Shown one piece after another: positions 10,680-24,203 of a DNA stretch of 64,000 nucleotides; position 1 is the first letter of the stretch, and the number at the start of each line of letters is the position of its first letter. A program made the position numbers and the translations under genes. This DNA comes from Cercospora beticola (Eukaryota > Ascomycota > Dothideomycetes > Mycosphaerellales > Mycosphaerellaceae): assembly GCF_033473495.1 (NCBI RefSeq), contig NC_088936.1, positions 4,588,001-4,652,000 on the forward strand. The letters are read 5' to 3'. Below the pieces are notes generated by a model that saw only the letters and a list, made by a program, of their open reading frames with translations, was not told the DNA's origin and ran no database searches.

Positions 10680-13600
10680 AAAAACATAAATAGCAAAGAC
10701 GAAGCAACTACTAGCGATAGCTAGCAAACTAAAGAGCTAGACGAGAGGGCCTCTAGCGACGGTAGCGGAGGAATAGGCGGTTAACTAAGGCCTCCGCCGG
10801 CGATACTAAAAGTTACTCCGAAGGGCGTAACGCGCCCTATAAACCTAGTAACTACTATACTAATATACTAGATATAAATAGACCTAATAGATAGACTTAA
10901 TAGAGCTAGATAGGTCCTCGAGACCGAAACCTTCTTACTTAAGAACTCTATCCTTTCTGCCTTCTACGACGCGTACGAAGTCGCGTCTCTACTCCTCTTC
11001 TGCTCTACTTAGAGCGACCGAATCGACTAGCTTACTAAAGAGGTAAGCAAACTCGCCGCTATAATACGCGCGGCGACTCTAAAGACTACCTCTCTCGCGA
11101 CTATCGAAAGAGAATAGGATACGTACTATATACCCGTAGTTAGCTATATAACTACGATCTAAGTACTAGAAGGAAAGGAACGCGAAGCTCTAAAGGAGAG
11201 GTCCTATATAGATATTCTTAAGAGTATTAAAACTGCGGGCGGCAACGTAGTCGAGGTCTAGAAAACCTACGAAGAGGTAAGAGTATTCGCTACTAGCGAG
11301 GCTAGCCTAAAGGAACTAGAAAAAGACGAAAAGTAGGTAATAGTTTGCCTTAGGAAGTTAGTAAGAATAGAGAAGAGTAGCTTCTAGCTACTAGTATACG
11401 ACGTACTAATAACTAGTATATAAATAAACGCAAACGATACGATTATACGGTTTATCTAAAGTAATAGGATACTATACTCTAGCTTAGTTATCGAATAGGT
11501 ATTCTTCCTAAAAGACCTAGCTTATAGAGTAGATAGGAAGATAACGAGTATAGTTATCGAAGTAAATAATATCGAAACGGCTAGAGAAATCTGCCTACGA
11601 GGCATTACCTACGAGAGGTACTTCCGGATAGTCGAACTATACTCCTCGAAGTATAGACCTATATAATATAGGAAATATATATAATAGAGCTATATCGAGA
11701 AGTACTATAAGATAGAAGTAGAGTATAGGAAGTATATAGGGAAATATAAGATAAGTATATATATAGCTAGTAGTAATAAGTATACTAACTACGGAGGGAA
11801 ATATATAGTATAGTAGTTAGAATACTAGGTAAAATAGATATAGAAAGAGAAGATATAGAGAGCCTATATCGCGCTATATAATATCCTCGACCGAATAACG
11901 ATAAAGATAAGCCTAATAATAGGGAGGATAGGCCTACTACTACCTCTACTACTACTACTAGTACCTATATACGATACGGGAGATAAGTACCTAAGGGCAG
12001 AGTCCCCGATAGATATAATACCGGCTAGGCGAGAGCTAGAGAAGCCGAGGAACGTAGATATTATACGGATAGTAAGAGACTATAGCTAGAGCAAAATTAC
12101 GAGCTTTATAGGAGGCGACGACTATACTTTCGACGTACGTATCCTCCTCTCTAGCGCGCCTAAAGCCTTACGATACGTAATACCGGCCGGGAACCTAATA
12201 GACGATAATATAGTAGACGATAATAAATAATATACCTACTCTTACTATCCTATAGTATAATATAAACTATAGTAGAAACAAAGTAATAATCCTCTTCCTA
12301 TAGATACTCGACCCGAAGAGATACTATATAGTCGCTATTTAAGAACCTTAGATTAATCTATCTACGAAACTAATATCCTAAATACCGGAGTACTATTATA
12401 TTATCTCTAGATCGGGAACTACGAGAACGTATATATATATCTCTAAAGAAATCGACCTCTAGACGTAGAAAGCTATAATAGTAGAAGACGATATCGTTAT
12501 AGTTATAGTCGAAATATACTACGGAAGTATAGTAGTCCTTAACTGCTATAATCTACTATAACTAATAGAGAGCTACGAAGAGAGGACGCTCCCGACTATT
12601 AGAAGACTCCTCGAGGATAAACGGTAGTTTATAATAGTCGGAGACTTTAACCTATACTACTCGGACTAGTTAGAAGGTAACTCTCGACTATATTAGATAG
12701 CGTTAAAGCTAAGAGCTATTATAGAAACTAACGACGTATAACTAGCTATACCTAAGGGACTTATTACTTAGAAATCTCCGAGAAGCCGATAGATACTAGA
12801 TCTCTTATAGGTTAGCAGAGATATATTCCTTAGCCTTACCTAGTATAAGGTAGAAGAGGAACTAGATTATAGCTCCGACTACTAGCCTATAGCTACCGAA
12901 CTCCTTCTATCCTATAAGTATATCTAACGTAAGCTACGCCTATAATAGAAGAAGGCCGACTAGAAAGAGGTTAGAGAAGATATAAGAGCGACTATAGACG
13001 AAATTACTACCCGACGCCTAGACTCTACGACGGATATTAGCTAGATAGCCGTCGACCTAACTACTATAATTACGCTCGCAATCTAGGTAAAAGTGCCGGT
13101 CGCAAAACTCTTACTATACGCTACTATATAGTAGACTACGGAATATAGCTACCTTACGAAATAGGCCCGCCGGGCAAAGCGAGTATAGCGAAGGAGCGGG
13201 AACGTTCTTAACTACGTCCTATACCGAAAGGCCGAGAACGAAAAAAAAAGACAAATTCGACGCAATATAATATAAGTATAGCGAGAGACCGTCCGAGAAG
13301 TTATAGCCGATAATAGCAAAGTATAGAAACTAGCGAAATAGGCGAGATAACCGAAACAAGCTATCCTTCTCTAATTCCCTTCTATTCGATCCTAAAGCGG
13401 CTACCTATAAGATAGTAATAAGAGCAAAGCAAGGGCTCTAGTAGTATACTTCTTCCCGCTACTAGTTAACGTAGACCTAAGCGATATCTAGCTAGTTTAA
13501 ACTCTAATAATCCCTATCGACTAAGAGATTACGATAGAAGATATACTTAAGGCGATAAAACGACTCCCGAAAAACAAGGTACCCGGCCCGGATATAATCC

Positions 13601-14074
13601 CGAACGAACTCCTTAAGGCGTATACTAGTACGCTCGCTCTAGCTCTATCTAATATCTTCTCTATATATATAAGACTAGGCTTCTACTCCGAAACGTAGAA
13701 AGACTTAACTATAGTAGTCCTGCGAAAGCTCTAAAAACCGGACTATATAGAGGCTAAGTTATACCGACCGATCGCCCTACTTAATACGATAGTAAAGCTC
13801 CTTAAAGCTATTATAGCTCGATATATATTAGCTATCGCGGAAGAAAGAGACCTACTTCTAGTAATATAAATAGGAGCCCGACTAAACCGCTCTACTCTAT
13901 CCGTACTAGAGTTAATAACCGAATAGATCTATATAGTATAGAGCTACCTAAAGCCGAAAGTAGTATTAATACTCTACCTAGATATCTCTAGCGCCTTCGA
14001 TAAAGTCTTATATAACTACCTTATCTATATTCTATACTAGAAAGAATTCCTACTATAGCTAATATACTTCGTTA

Positions 14075-14304
14075 TATCGAATTATATTCTCGTAGGCACT
14101 CGTCGGATAGGTATAATATAGTAGAAGTAGAGATAATAAGTAGGAACTAACCGAGTTAATTATATTAGTTAGTTATAGGTTATATCTTACTCCTAAGATA
14201 GGTATTAGCTAGGTTATATAACCTAGTATTATATAACCTATATTACCTAATCCTAATCTCTAAAGTGTCTCTTAGAATATCTAACTAGACTATACTTTCT
14301 AATA
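14075..14304 (-). repeat. 3' LTR of the second Copia
   Basis: This 230-bp sequence is nearly identical to 19974-20203. It also matches 22728-22957 in inverted orientation, with more RIP-type differences. Confidence 0.85.
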
Positions 14305-17300
14305 CTTCTACTTAGGCTAGATAGTTTTCTGCCTATATTCCTATATTTAAATCTATCCCTAAATTATAATAAGTTATTAGGTGCTATAGTTATATAGTTA
14401 GAGCTATATACCTAATCTATCTTAGTTTAACTCTAAGGCCTAGTATTATAAAATAGGTATACTTAGAGGGTACTCCCTTTTTATTTTGTTTCTCCTCTAG
14501 GCTTTTTCCTTTTTAGACTATATATAGGTTCCTAGATCCTAATTACTTATTAAGTATAGCAAGCTACTTCTCCTATAGTATAACTCCTAGGCTTAGTTTT
14601 ATACGTATCGTAATATCTCTAATATTACAGTACGTATCTTTTGTTAATTATCCTAAGGTCTAGAGTTTAATCTATAGTTAGAGTATAAATCTTTTACCTT
14701 TCCCTATATAAGCTAGAGTTGTCTTATAAACTCCTAAAACTATAGCCTATTCTTTAGTTTAGTTAGACTATTAGCAACTATTTCTTTTATTAGAATATAT
14801 TCTACTATAACCTTCCTCTACTACTAGAGATATCTAATATAGTTATATATAATATTAATATATTTAGATCTCTTATAGGTATATATATCCTTAATAAGAG
14901 TTAAAGCTGCCTAATTGTCTCCTATAATTTATACTAGCCTTAGTTCTCTTACTATATTAGGATATACTTTTATAGTTAGTTAGAATAGGTATTCTCCTAC
15001 TAACTCTATATAGTCTATCTCCCTTAAGAGTACTACTAGGAACTAAGATTGCTTTATATATATATTTATAGCTATATACTTAGCTTCTATTATTAATATT
15101 ATAATAGACTTTTGCTTCCTACTTATCTAAGAAACTAGAGCTCTATAAAGGAAGAAGATACTCCTAAGGATTAAGACTCTATCTACTTTATCTATAGTAT
15201 AGTTAGAGTCTAAATATCCTATTAGGCTTCCTCTATTTCTTCTAAATATTAGTTCTAAGTCTTAGGATAACCTTAGGTACCTTACTAGTTTCTTTAGAGC
15301 TTATATATACCTCTTAGTTAGGTCTAAGATATATAAGCTTAACCTTCTAAGAGAGAAAGCAATATCTAGTCTTATTATAACTATAGGCTATATCTAGGTA
15401 CTAGTTTAGCTTTAGTACTCTATCTTGTTCCCTCTTTTATTATATAAGCCTATTAGTTTTAGGCTATTATAACTGTCTATTAGTAAGAGAGTTAGGTTAG
15501 CTATCTCTCTAGTTATTCCTAGCTTTATAAGGTTCTTCTAGATAAAGTATTCTTAATTAAGCTTTAAAGTTCTAGCTTGTCTATTTCTTATTAACCTTAT
15601 TCTAAGGATTTTCTCTAGTTCTCTAAGATCTTTAATTTTAAATACTTTGCCTAGCTGTTCCTTAAACTAAAGTATATCTTCTAGCTTTAGTACTATAATT
15701 AGAATATTATCTATATAGGTTAGGATTAGAATATTCCTTTCCTAGTAGATAAGAAGGTATAGGTCTACTTCTAATTATATAAACCTAATCTGTTTTAACT
15801 TTAAGATATAGAGTTTGTTCTAGTCTCTTGCTACTTGCTTTAGTCTATATAAGCTTTTTAGAATTTATAGGACTATATTAGGTAGAATCTTAACTCTTAG
15901 TAGTAGAATTATAAAGATTTCTTCTTAAAGTTTGCTCTTAGTAAATATATTATTTATATCTACTTAGTAGAGTTCTAGATCCTTCTTATAAACTATAGCT
16001 ATAAATACTCTTAAGGTATTATACCTAACTATTAGTATAAAGGTCTTCTAGAAATTAACTCTAAACTTCTAAGAGAAACCTCTTATAACTAGTCTTGCTT
16101 TAAACTTCTTAATAGCTCTACTAATTAATCTCTTTATATTAAATACCTACTTAGATATAATAAGGTTTGCTCCTTTAGGTAGAATAACCTTTATCTAGGT
16201 ATTATTACTTCTTAATATAGTTAGTTCCTTTTAGACTATATCCTCCTATATATATCTCTATTTAGGATCCTAAATTGCCTTTTTATAGGACTTTAGAATA
16301 GGTACCTCTTATTTCTATATAGAGACTTAAGGAGCAATTACTATAAATATAGACTCCTAAACCTCTAATAGGGCTTCCTAAATCTACTCTTATTCTTAGC
16401 CTTAGACTTAGCTTAGGAATGCCTTATAATACTTAGTACTAGGCTCCTCCTCCTATCTATATTCTCTCTATCTCTTCTAAAGTACTTATTTTATTACTAT
16501 ACTATAAGCTTTTAGCTCTAGGCCTAGTCCTTTATCTAAGATAGATCTCCTTCTCTTTTAGCTATAAGTTTAGTCTTAGTTCCTCTCCTAATCTCTATTT
16601 CCTTATAGGTCCTACTATATAATATTTAATCCTCTTGCTTTAGAATATAGTCTCCTACTAGTACTAGGACTAGCTTGTCTATTAACTTCCTAGCTTAGCT
16701 TAGGTAGTTTAGTAGTTCTACTTTTCTCCTACTAGAGTTATAGTTCTCTAGAGTTTTCTTCTTCTAGATCCTCTATTCTCTAGTACTCCTCCTTATCCTT
16801 TAGTAGAGGTAGTAACTATATAAAGAGTATTTAGCTAGGACTTATAGGTTTAGTTACTATAGCTATAAGTATAGTAGCTATAGAAGGTATAACTACTATT
16901 AGCTTCTTTAGAGGTCTACTAACTAGGTTTCTAATAGGTATACTACTTACTTAATTAAGCTTAGGAATATTTAGCTCTATATCTCCTTCTTTCTTATACT
17001 TAAACTAAGTAGTAGTATTATAGGCTTTAATAGCCCTTATATTAGGCTTCTAGAAGAGCTATATTTTAGTAGTATTAGGAATATACCTAATAAATATAGT
17101 ATCTTTACTTCTATTTATTAGTTTGTCTAATCTTATCTCTACTAGCTAGGACTTAGGATCTATATAGACTACTACTTTGCAACTCTAAACTCTAAAGTAT
17201 AATACTAAGGGTTAAATACCTAAAAAGGCTTCCTTAGGTAATACCTTAAATCTATTAATTTCTAGGCTATTAGGGAGGGAATTTCTAATAACTATATAGG

Positions 17301-19962
17301 CTACTAAGGCTTCTAGCTAGAATTTAATAGGTATATAGGTATCTTCTAGTATTGCTCTTATATAGTCTTTAGAAGTTTAGATTAACCTCTTAACTACTCT
17401 ATTCTAGATAGAGTTATATACTTTAGTTATATAGAAGGAAATTCTATATTCCTTCTCCTACTACTTTAGTATAGTAAGAAGCTCTCTTGCTCTATTACTC
17501 CTTATAATCTAGAGAGGATTTCCCGATTATAGCTTAGCTTTTACCTTCTAGTCTCTAAGGATACTTAGTATATCTTCTCTAGACTTTATTAGGAAAGTCT
17601 ATTTCTTTCTTAAGAAGTTATTAATAATCTTAAGCTACTATTTATATTCTAATCTTAAGATAGGTAAAGGACTATAGATATTAATAGAAACTAGAGATAA
17701 CCTTTATAGTTTCCTCTCGGTTTCTTTCCTTCTATATTTCTTTATCTTTACTAAGGAATATACTCTATAAGGTTAGTATTCCTTTAGAATAGGAATCTAA
17801 GCCTTTAAGTTAGATACCTTATATAGGTTTCTAAGAAGACTCTCTCTAAAATATATAAGTCTTCTATACTAAAGCTTCTACTATTCTTAGGTCTTTTCCT
17901 AGGCTTTAAAGATATAGGCTTTATTCTCTTATTTTTAATTAAAGTATAATATTATAAGCTCCTATAATATATTATTAATCTCCTTAATAAATAGTACTCC
18001 TCTTAATAGTTTTGTCTAGATAACTAGTTTCCTAGATAATAAAACAAGTATAAATTTTAGTAGTTAAATACTATACTACTAGCTAAATTAGCTCTAAGAA
18101 ACAAGATTTACTCCTAGACTAGGTATAAAGAGAACATTTTTAAGAATAATCTGCTTTTCTCTTCTCCTACCTATTACTATATCTCCTATATATATAGCTA
18201 TTAGATAGCTACCTCTAACTTTAATCTACTTTTTCCTCTAAAGAGGTTTTAGTTCTCTAAAAAGTAATTCTTAGTTAGTTATATATAATAAAGCGCAGGA
18301 GTTAAGTAGCTATCTTAATAGTATATACTTGCCTTTTGCTTCTATAGTTAAGTATATAACTTTATTAATATTATTATCCTCTAATAGAGATTAAGATACT
18401 TTAGATACTATAGAAGGTTCTATATCTTCTTAGGTAGTATATACCTTCTTAGAAAACTTCCTTAAGCTTTATTTCTTCTTAAGGGATTAGACTTTTAGGT
18501 TAAGTTTCTTTACTATTTCTTTTAATACTTCTCTATCTAGTAAAGATCTTCTCCTAAAAGTACTCTTTCTAGGTAGTATTCTTCTCTTCTCTACTCTATT
18601 AGCCTATTTTAAGTTAATAGTTCTCTTAGCTTTATTAAGGTATAGATACTTAGTAATACCTCTAAAATGTTCCTAGTTATATAGGTAATATTTTAGCTTT
18701 ATACTTTAGGTCTCTCTTCTCTTAGTAAATATTACTATTTCTTAGGACTAGTACCTATACTATATTAACTCCTCTACTTTAAGGAGTTAGAGGATTTCTT
18801 TAGAGTCTAAGTTCTTCTAAGCTTAGATAGTCTGCTTTATACTTTTATACTTAGCTAGAAGTATAAAGAGTAGATACTTAATCCTTATATTAGGAGTCTT
18901 ATAGTATAACTCTCTCTAGTTAATCTCTATAATCCTCCTCCTAAGGTTACTAAAGTAGACCTATAATTTCCTAATTATATCTCCTAGTTCTATCTTAAAG
19001 GTTATAAATTCTTAGATAATAGCTATTATATATACCTATTAGACTTTACTATATTTCCTATATAGCTTTGTCTAGATATTATATACTCTTGTCTTATCTA
19101 TTACCTTATCTTAGTTATCTATATAAAGACTTTCTATTAGAATATAGATTGCTTTTATATTATCCTTCTACTATTTTAGGCTAAACTCTAAAAAGGTAGT
19201 GCCTTTCCCTTTACTTAATAAAGCCTTAGATACTTTAGATTTAGCTAGGGTAGGTACTAATAATCCCTTTAAGTCTAAGATTATCTAGAAGATTTCTTTT
19301 CCTCTAAGTATATTCTCCTATAGCTTAAACTATAGTCTCTAGTTCTCCTTTATTAGGATTAGTATTCTCCTCCTATCTAATTTACTTATTAAATCTATTT
19401 CTATAAAATTAAATAAATAAATCTAAACTCTAGAAATATAAGCTCTTTTAATCTAATTAGTAGCTTCTAGATTTCTACCTTCTCTAGTTACTAAGACTCT
19501 TCTCTTTTAGCTAAGATATCTAAGGACTCTTCTCTCTTAGAGGAGTTAGTTAGGTTCTTAAGTAGAGAACCTCTAAAAGATCTACCTTCTTAGAAGAGTA
19601 CTACTAGCTAGTTCTAAGGTATTAGTAGTACTTAGTGCTTAGACCTAGTCTTATCTACTTAGATACTATAGTCTAAGGCTAATCCTTTCCTCTTTATACT
19701 CCTTTAGTATACCTCTCTTTTAAAGTAGAGTATACTTTACTAGGCTTTTCTCTATCTTACCTACCCTTTAGGAACTTCTAGTTTATAGCTAGGATCTTCT
19801 AAAGCTTCTAGGTAGTATAGATAGGATATACCTCTAGTCTCCCTTATACTCTTTTCCTACTTCTCTATCTAGTTAATACTATAGGTCCTATAAGAGGTAA
19901 TACGTATTACTTTAAGGATAAGAAGGCTAACTCTTACTACTTAGGGCCTCTCTATAAACCTA

Positions 19963-19973
19963 GGCTTATAACC
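19963..19973 (-). promoter_or_regulatory. Primer-binding site of the second Copia
   Basis: On the minus strand GGTTATAAGCC directly follows the 5' LTR. It shares ten bases with the priming site of the outer Copia, and both fit a RIP-altered complement of the initiator tRNA-Met anticodon loop. Confidence 0.6.
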
Positions 19974-20203
19974 TATCGAATTATATTCTCGTAGGCACTC
20001 GTCGGATAGGTATAATATAGTAGAAGTAGAGATAATAAGTAGGAACTAACCGAGTTAATTATATTAGTTAGTTATAGGTTATATCTTACTCCTAAGATAG
20101 GTATTAGCTAGGTTATATAACCTAGTATTATATAACCTATATTACCTAATCCTAATCTCTAAAGTATCTCTTAGAATATCTAACTAGACTATACTTTCTA
20201 ATA
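19974..20203 (-). repeat. 5' LTR of the second Copia
   Basis: This 230-bp sequence is nearly identical to 14075-14304. The copia-type priming site complement (GGCTTATAACC) abuts it on the left, which sets the element's orientation as minus. Confidence 0.85.
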
Positions 20204-21850
20204 TATTACGTTATTCCTTACGGACTATACGACGAGCCTCCGACTCGGCAACGCTATAAGTAGTAAACAAGCGACAATAACGGGAATCCTATAGAGGTCT
20301 ACTCTATCGCTAATCCTATTCCTATTTTTTGCGTCCGAACTCCTTCTATAGCTAGAGAGTAGAGAGACGATAGAGATAGAGTTCGTCGACGATATAGGAA
20401 TACTAGTAGTCGGTACTACGACCGAGGGAAACTATAAAAGGCTAGAACGGGCCTATAAGAAGTATTATACCTAGGTTAAGCGATATAGAGCTAAGTTTAC
20501 TCCCGACAAATACTAGCTAATCTACTTTATAAGGAAGAGAAAATAGAACAAAATAGTAAAGGTTACGATCGTAGAGTTTAACGGCGAACTAGTAGAATTA
20601 CTACGCTTCCTAGGAGTCTAGGTAGACGCGAAGCTTAACTAGAAGGCGAATATAGAGGCTACTATATAAAAGGTAAGAGCGACTACTAAGGTACTATAAG
20701 GACTCTTATAGTCTACGTAGGGAGCCGACCTGCTCCGTATAAGACAAATATATAATATAATTATATAAACTATACTTATATACGGCAGACCGGTATAGGC
20801 GATACGATAGCGAACGAACGTATAACTCTTTAAAGTCGCCTAGAACGTTAACCTACGCCGAATCGCCGGAGCCTACTATACTATACCGGTAGACGCGCTA
20901 CGCTACGAAATAGGTACTCTACTAATTAAAGACTACTTATACGAGAAGACGTCTCGATATATCTAGAAAATAGAAAACCTAATAGTAACGGAATATATAT
21001 AGCGTTAGTACTATAAGATTAGAAACTCGTACTACCGATAATATATAGAAGATCTCCTCTAAATAAGCAATACTTAACTCGGCCGTAATATATAGAAAGA
21101 AGCGCGGCCTAACGAAGTACGGAATAGATACGATACTCGATACTCTTAGTAGAAGGAAAGCTAGAGAACCGTAGTAGCCTAACGACGGGAGACAGACCTA
21201 TAGGCGCCCCCTATATAGTATATATAGACGAGAGGAGACGATAACCGATACCGGAAATATAAAGAGCTCTTCCGCTCCGAGAGTATAGCTATAATACTAC
21301 TCCGAATAGAGTATATCGGACTTAATATATACCTATATACGAGGAATATCCTAGAGTTCGATAGCCCGGTATACGAGTACGAAGCAAAACGATAAATAGG
21401 GAAATATATCCTACTCTAGTACCCGAATACGGTATAGAGTAGGAACGAGTTTATCCGATTAATAGGGAGTATAAATATATAGACTATACTATTAACTATA
21501 AGGGAGATAAAACTAGTAGTATAACGCCTAATAGTACTTAAGTGCCTCTAATAGTTCGTATAGGCAGAGGTAGAGCCGACGATAGAGTAGAGACGAGGGA
21601 GAGAAACGGGAAAAGAAGAGAGAGAGGAGAGCCTAGACCTAAGAGGGAATAGGTACTCGAGGATCGCTAATCTACGATCGTATATAACGATAACTCGATA
21701 CCTAAAGGCGCCGTAATAGGCACGATATACGAAGTAAACGGAAGATAGGTTTTTATATCGCGAGACTTTTCGCTCTCTAAATAAAGATATATAGATAGCT
21801 CTACGTAGACCTAAATAGGAGCCGGTTTAGGAATATAAGACTTTATCTAT

Positions 21851-21867
21851 CTATATAAGCTTCTTAA
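21851..21867. repeat. LINE target-site duplication, right copy (17 bp)
   Basis: This repeats the 17 bases at 10663-10679. Outer Copia coding sequence continues from here. Confidence 0.75.
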
Positions 21868-24203
21868 TCTACTATCTCTTATTAACGACTTACTATAAGC
21901 TTAGCTAGCGCCTATACTAGTAGCTACTACTATAGAGTTATTAGAAGATAAGTTTAAAGATACTAAAGTAATACCTCTACTCTAGCTACTAGTATAGCTA
22001 TATCGTTCTAAGCGTATCTATAAAGCGCTAAACCGTCCGTACGATTAATACGCTAAGTTCGCGATTCGCGATTAACGATTTAATTACTAATTAAGGTCGC
22101 TATATTAAGTTACTACTATAAGCGACTTAGCGAGCGTTTACTACCTCGATCTAGGAATTATAAACTAGCAACCTACTACCTAAGCTAAAGAGCTATAAGT
22201 AGGTAATATAGTTATTAGAATCTACTCTATAGTTAAAGGCTAAGATAGAAGAATTAGCCGCCTTAACTAAGAATAATATATAGACTACTATTCGTACTTA
22301 GTTAGGTATAAATATTATTAAGGGCCGCTAGGTTTATCGGCGTAAGTTTAACGCTAATAGTAAGCTATTATACTATAAGGTACGATAGGTTATTCGTAGT
22401 TTTACTTAGAAGGCTAGTATTAACTACGACGATACCTATACTACTATAGTTAAGCTATTATTATTACGACTACTATACGCTATACTCGCTTATTATAGTA
22501 TTAAATATAAGCAGTACGATATTATTACGGCGTTTCTTAATATAGCTATTAAGAGCTTAAAGATTTACGTCGAACTACTATATAGCTACGAGTAAGAAGG
22601 TATAGTATATCTCTTAAATAAGGCTCTATACGGTCTTAAGTAGTTACTACTACTATAGTATTAAGAATTATATAAAGTACTAAAAGCCTATAGCTTTAAA
22701 CTAATTAATAGTAATATCTATATCTTCTATTAGAAAGTATAGTCTAGTTAGATATTCTAAGAGATACTTTAGAGATTAGGATTAGGTAATATAGGTTATA
22801 TAATACTAGGTTATATAATCTAGCTAATACCTATCTTAGGAGTAAAATATAACCTATAACTAACTAATATAATTAACTCGGTTAGTTCCTACTTATTATC
22901 TCTACTTCTACTATATTATACCTATCCGATAAGTACCTACGACGATATAATTTAATATCTTCTAGTATATCGATAAGCGTTACTAGATTATTATCTATAT
23001 CGATAATATATTAATTATTACGTCTACCTATAGTAAGATTAACGAGGTAGTAGCGTAGCTAAAGGATAAATTTAAGATAAAAGAACTCGGTAACCTCTAT
23101 TACTATCTCGATATATATATTATTCGCGATAAGAAGAAGCAAACTATCTATATCGTTTAAGACGTATATACTAAGAAGCTAGTAGATAGCTATAGAATTA
23201 ACGAGCCCGCGCTAGCGATACTAATAGAGGCTCGTTACTATTATAAGAAGGCTCTAGACGGCTATACTACTATAGTATTAATTAAGGAAGTATATTAGAA
23301 GCTAGTTAGCGAATACCTCTAGCTCGCTATAAATACTTATATTAAGATAGTATACTATATTAGTTTGCTATATCGATTCCTTACTAATCTAATATAAGGT
23401 TACTACGATACTACGTTCTGCGTTCTTAGATACCTAGTTAGTACTAATACCTATAATATTAGCCTTAAAGTTAAGAGCCTTAACGCTAATATATATAACT
23501 TCTAGTTAGAAGGTTATATTAATATAGCGTAGGTAGATAGTTTAGACGATAGGAAGTTAACTAGTAGCTATATCTTCTTTCTAGTAAATATACTATTTAT
23601 ATAGAAGTCTAGTAAGTAGTCTATTATTACTATATTATTAATAGAAGTAGAATATATCGTATTATCGTAGATAGCTAAAGAGGCTATTACTATTATATAC
23701 TTACTCTATAACCTCTAATATAAGAGGCCTATCGAGCCTATTATACTATTCGAAGATAACGAGCTAGCTATTAAGATTAGTAGTAATAGTAAATCGAACT
23801 CTCGAACTAAGTATATTAACGTTCGTTACTACTTTATCTACGAGGCTATTAAGAATAGCTAAATTAAAGTTAAGTAGATTTCTACTAAGAATTAGAAGAC
23901 TAACGGCCTTACTAAGGCTCTTAATAAGATTAAGTTTAAGGCTTTTATCGAATAGCTCGAACTTACCGACTATACTATATTTATTTAGTAGCAAGCTAGT
24001 CTTAAGAAGGCAGCGTAGTACTAATAGTTAAATATTAAGAGGTATTTTAAACTCTCTTATTAGCCGTAAGAGTTTTATCGTATTTTTAGAGTTTCTAAAA
24101 GCTAGAACGGCTTATAGTACTATCTAAGCTAGCAGCCAAATCAGAGGCCATGTTTATAGTATGTTTATAGTATTAGGCGTAGCGAACAGCCGCCTAGGGG
24201 GTG
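21868..24203 (+). pseudogene. Outer Copia reverse transcriptase and RNase H remnant
   Basis: Near 22.33-22.45 kb the frame reads GRxVYRRKFNANSKLLYYKVRW, then INYDDTYTT, the start of Copia RT. Near 22.99 kb it reads IYIDNILIITSTYSKINEV, the YVDD block, and then KDKFKIKELGNLYYYLDI. Near 23.80 kb SRTKYINVRYYFIYEAI is the classic Copia RNase H end. A solo LTR (22728-22957) interrupts the RT. RIP saturation stops abruptly near 24.13 kb, and the last 75 bases before the LTR still contain CA and TG. An 11-bp tandem repeat (ATGTTTATAGT twice) lies at 24150-24171, and the purine tract AGGGGGTG at 24196-24203 touches the LTR. Confidence 0.75.
22728..22957 (+). repeat. Solo LTR of the second Copia family, opposite orientation
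   Basis: This 230-bp copy is the reverse complement of the LTRs at 14075 and 19974. It is flanked by perfect TCTTC duplications (22723-22727 and 22958-22962), so it was a separate insertion that later lost its interior by LTR-LTR recombination. Confidence 0.85.

Larger units (their letters stand above)
14075..20203 (-). mobile_element. Second Ty1/copia element, inserted in the LINE (6129 bp)
   Basis: Two 230-bp LTRs (14075-14304 and 19974-20203) bound the element. Their ends, TATCG...TAATA, are RIP-altered TG...CA. The coding strand is minus: near 15.70 kb the reverse complement reads LILTYIDNILII, the decayed Copia RT motif YVDD. The priming site lies beside the right LTR (19963-19973), so the right LTR is the 5' one. 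The flanking pentamers CGTTA (14070-14074) and TATTA (20204-20208) fit a 5-bp duplication with two RIP-type changes. The internal part is poor in CpA/TpG and also in CpG, which distinguishes it from the surrounding LINE and outer Copia. Confidence 0.8.
10680..21850 (+). mobile_element. Tad1-like non-LTR retrotransposon (LINE), interrupted by an LTR element
   Basis: The two parts, 10680-14074 and 20204-21850, total about 5.0 kb. On the plus strand, 12.4-12.7 kb reads as an apurinic-type endonuclease (VGDFNLYYSD near 12640). Around 13.58 kb is the RT segment VPGPDIIPNELLK, and near 13.98 kb LYLDISSAFDKV. Across the insertion, 20.29-20.41 kb continues the RT with a GIL-x-STLSLILFLFFA-like block and the catalytic EFVDDIGILV near 20371. 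This order and these motifs fit Tad1-clade LINEs. Many in-frame TAG/TAA codons show it is dead. CpG is frequent here, unlike in the element nested in it. Confidence 0.8.

Noticed and set aside
23764..23994. Minus-strand 76-codon frame inside the repeat block
   Set aside because: It is the antisense of decayed Copia RNase H sequence; open frames there arise because RIP removes certain codons.
7834..24203. CRISPR-like or satellite array suggested by repeated TA-rich words
   Set aside because: The repetitiveness comes from RIP-reduced dinucleotide variety, and decayed retrotransposon proteins can be read through it.
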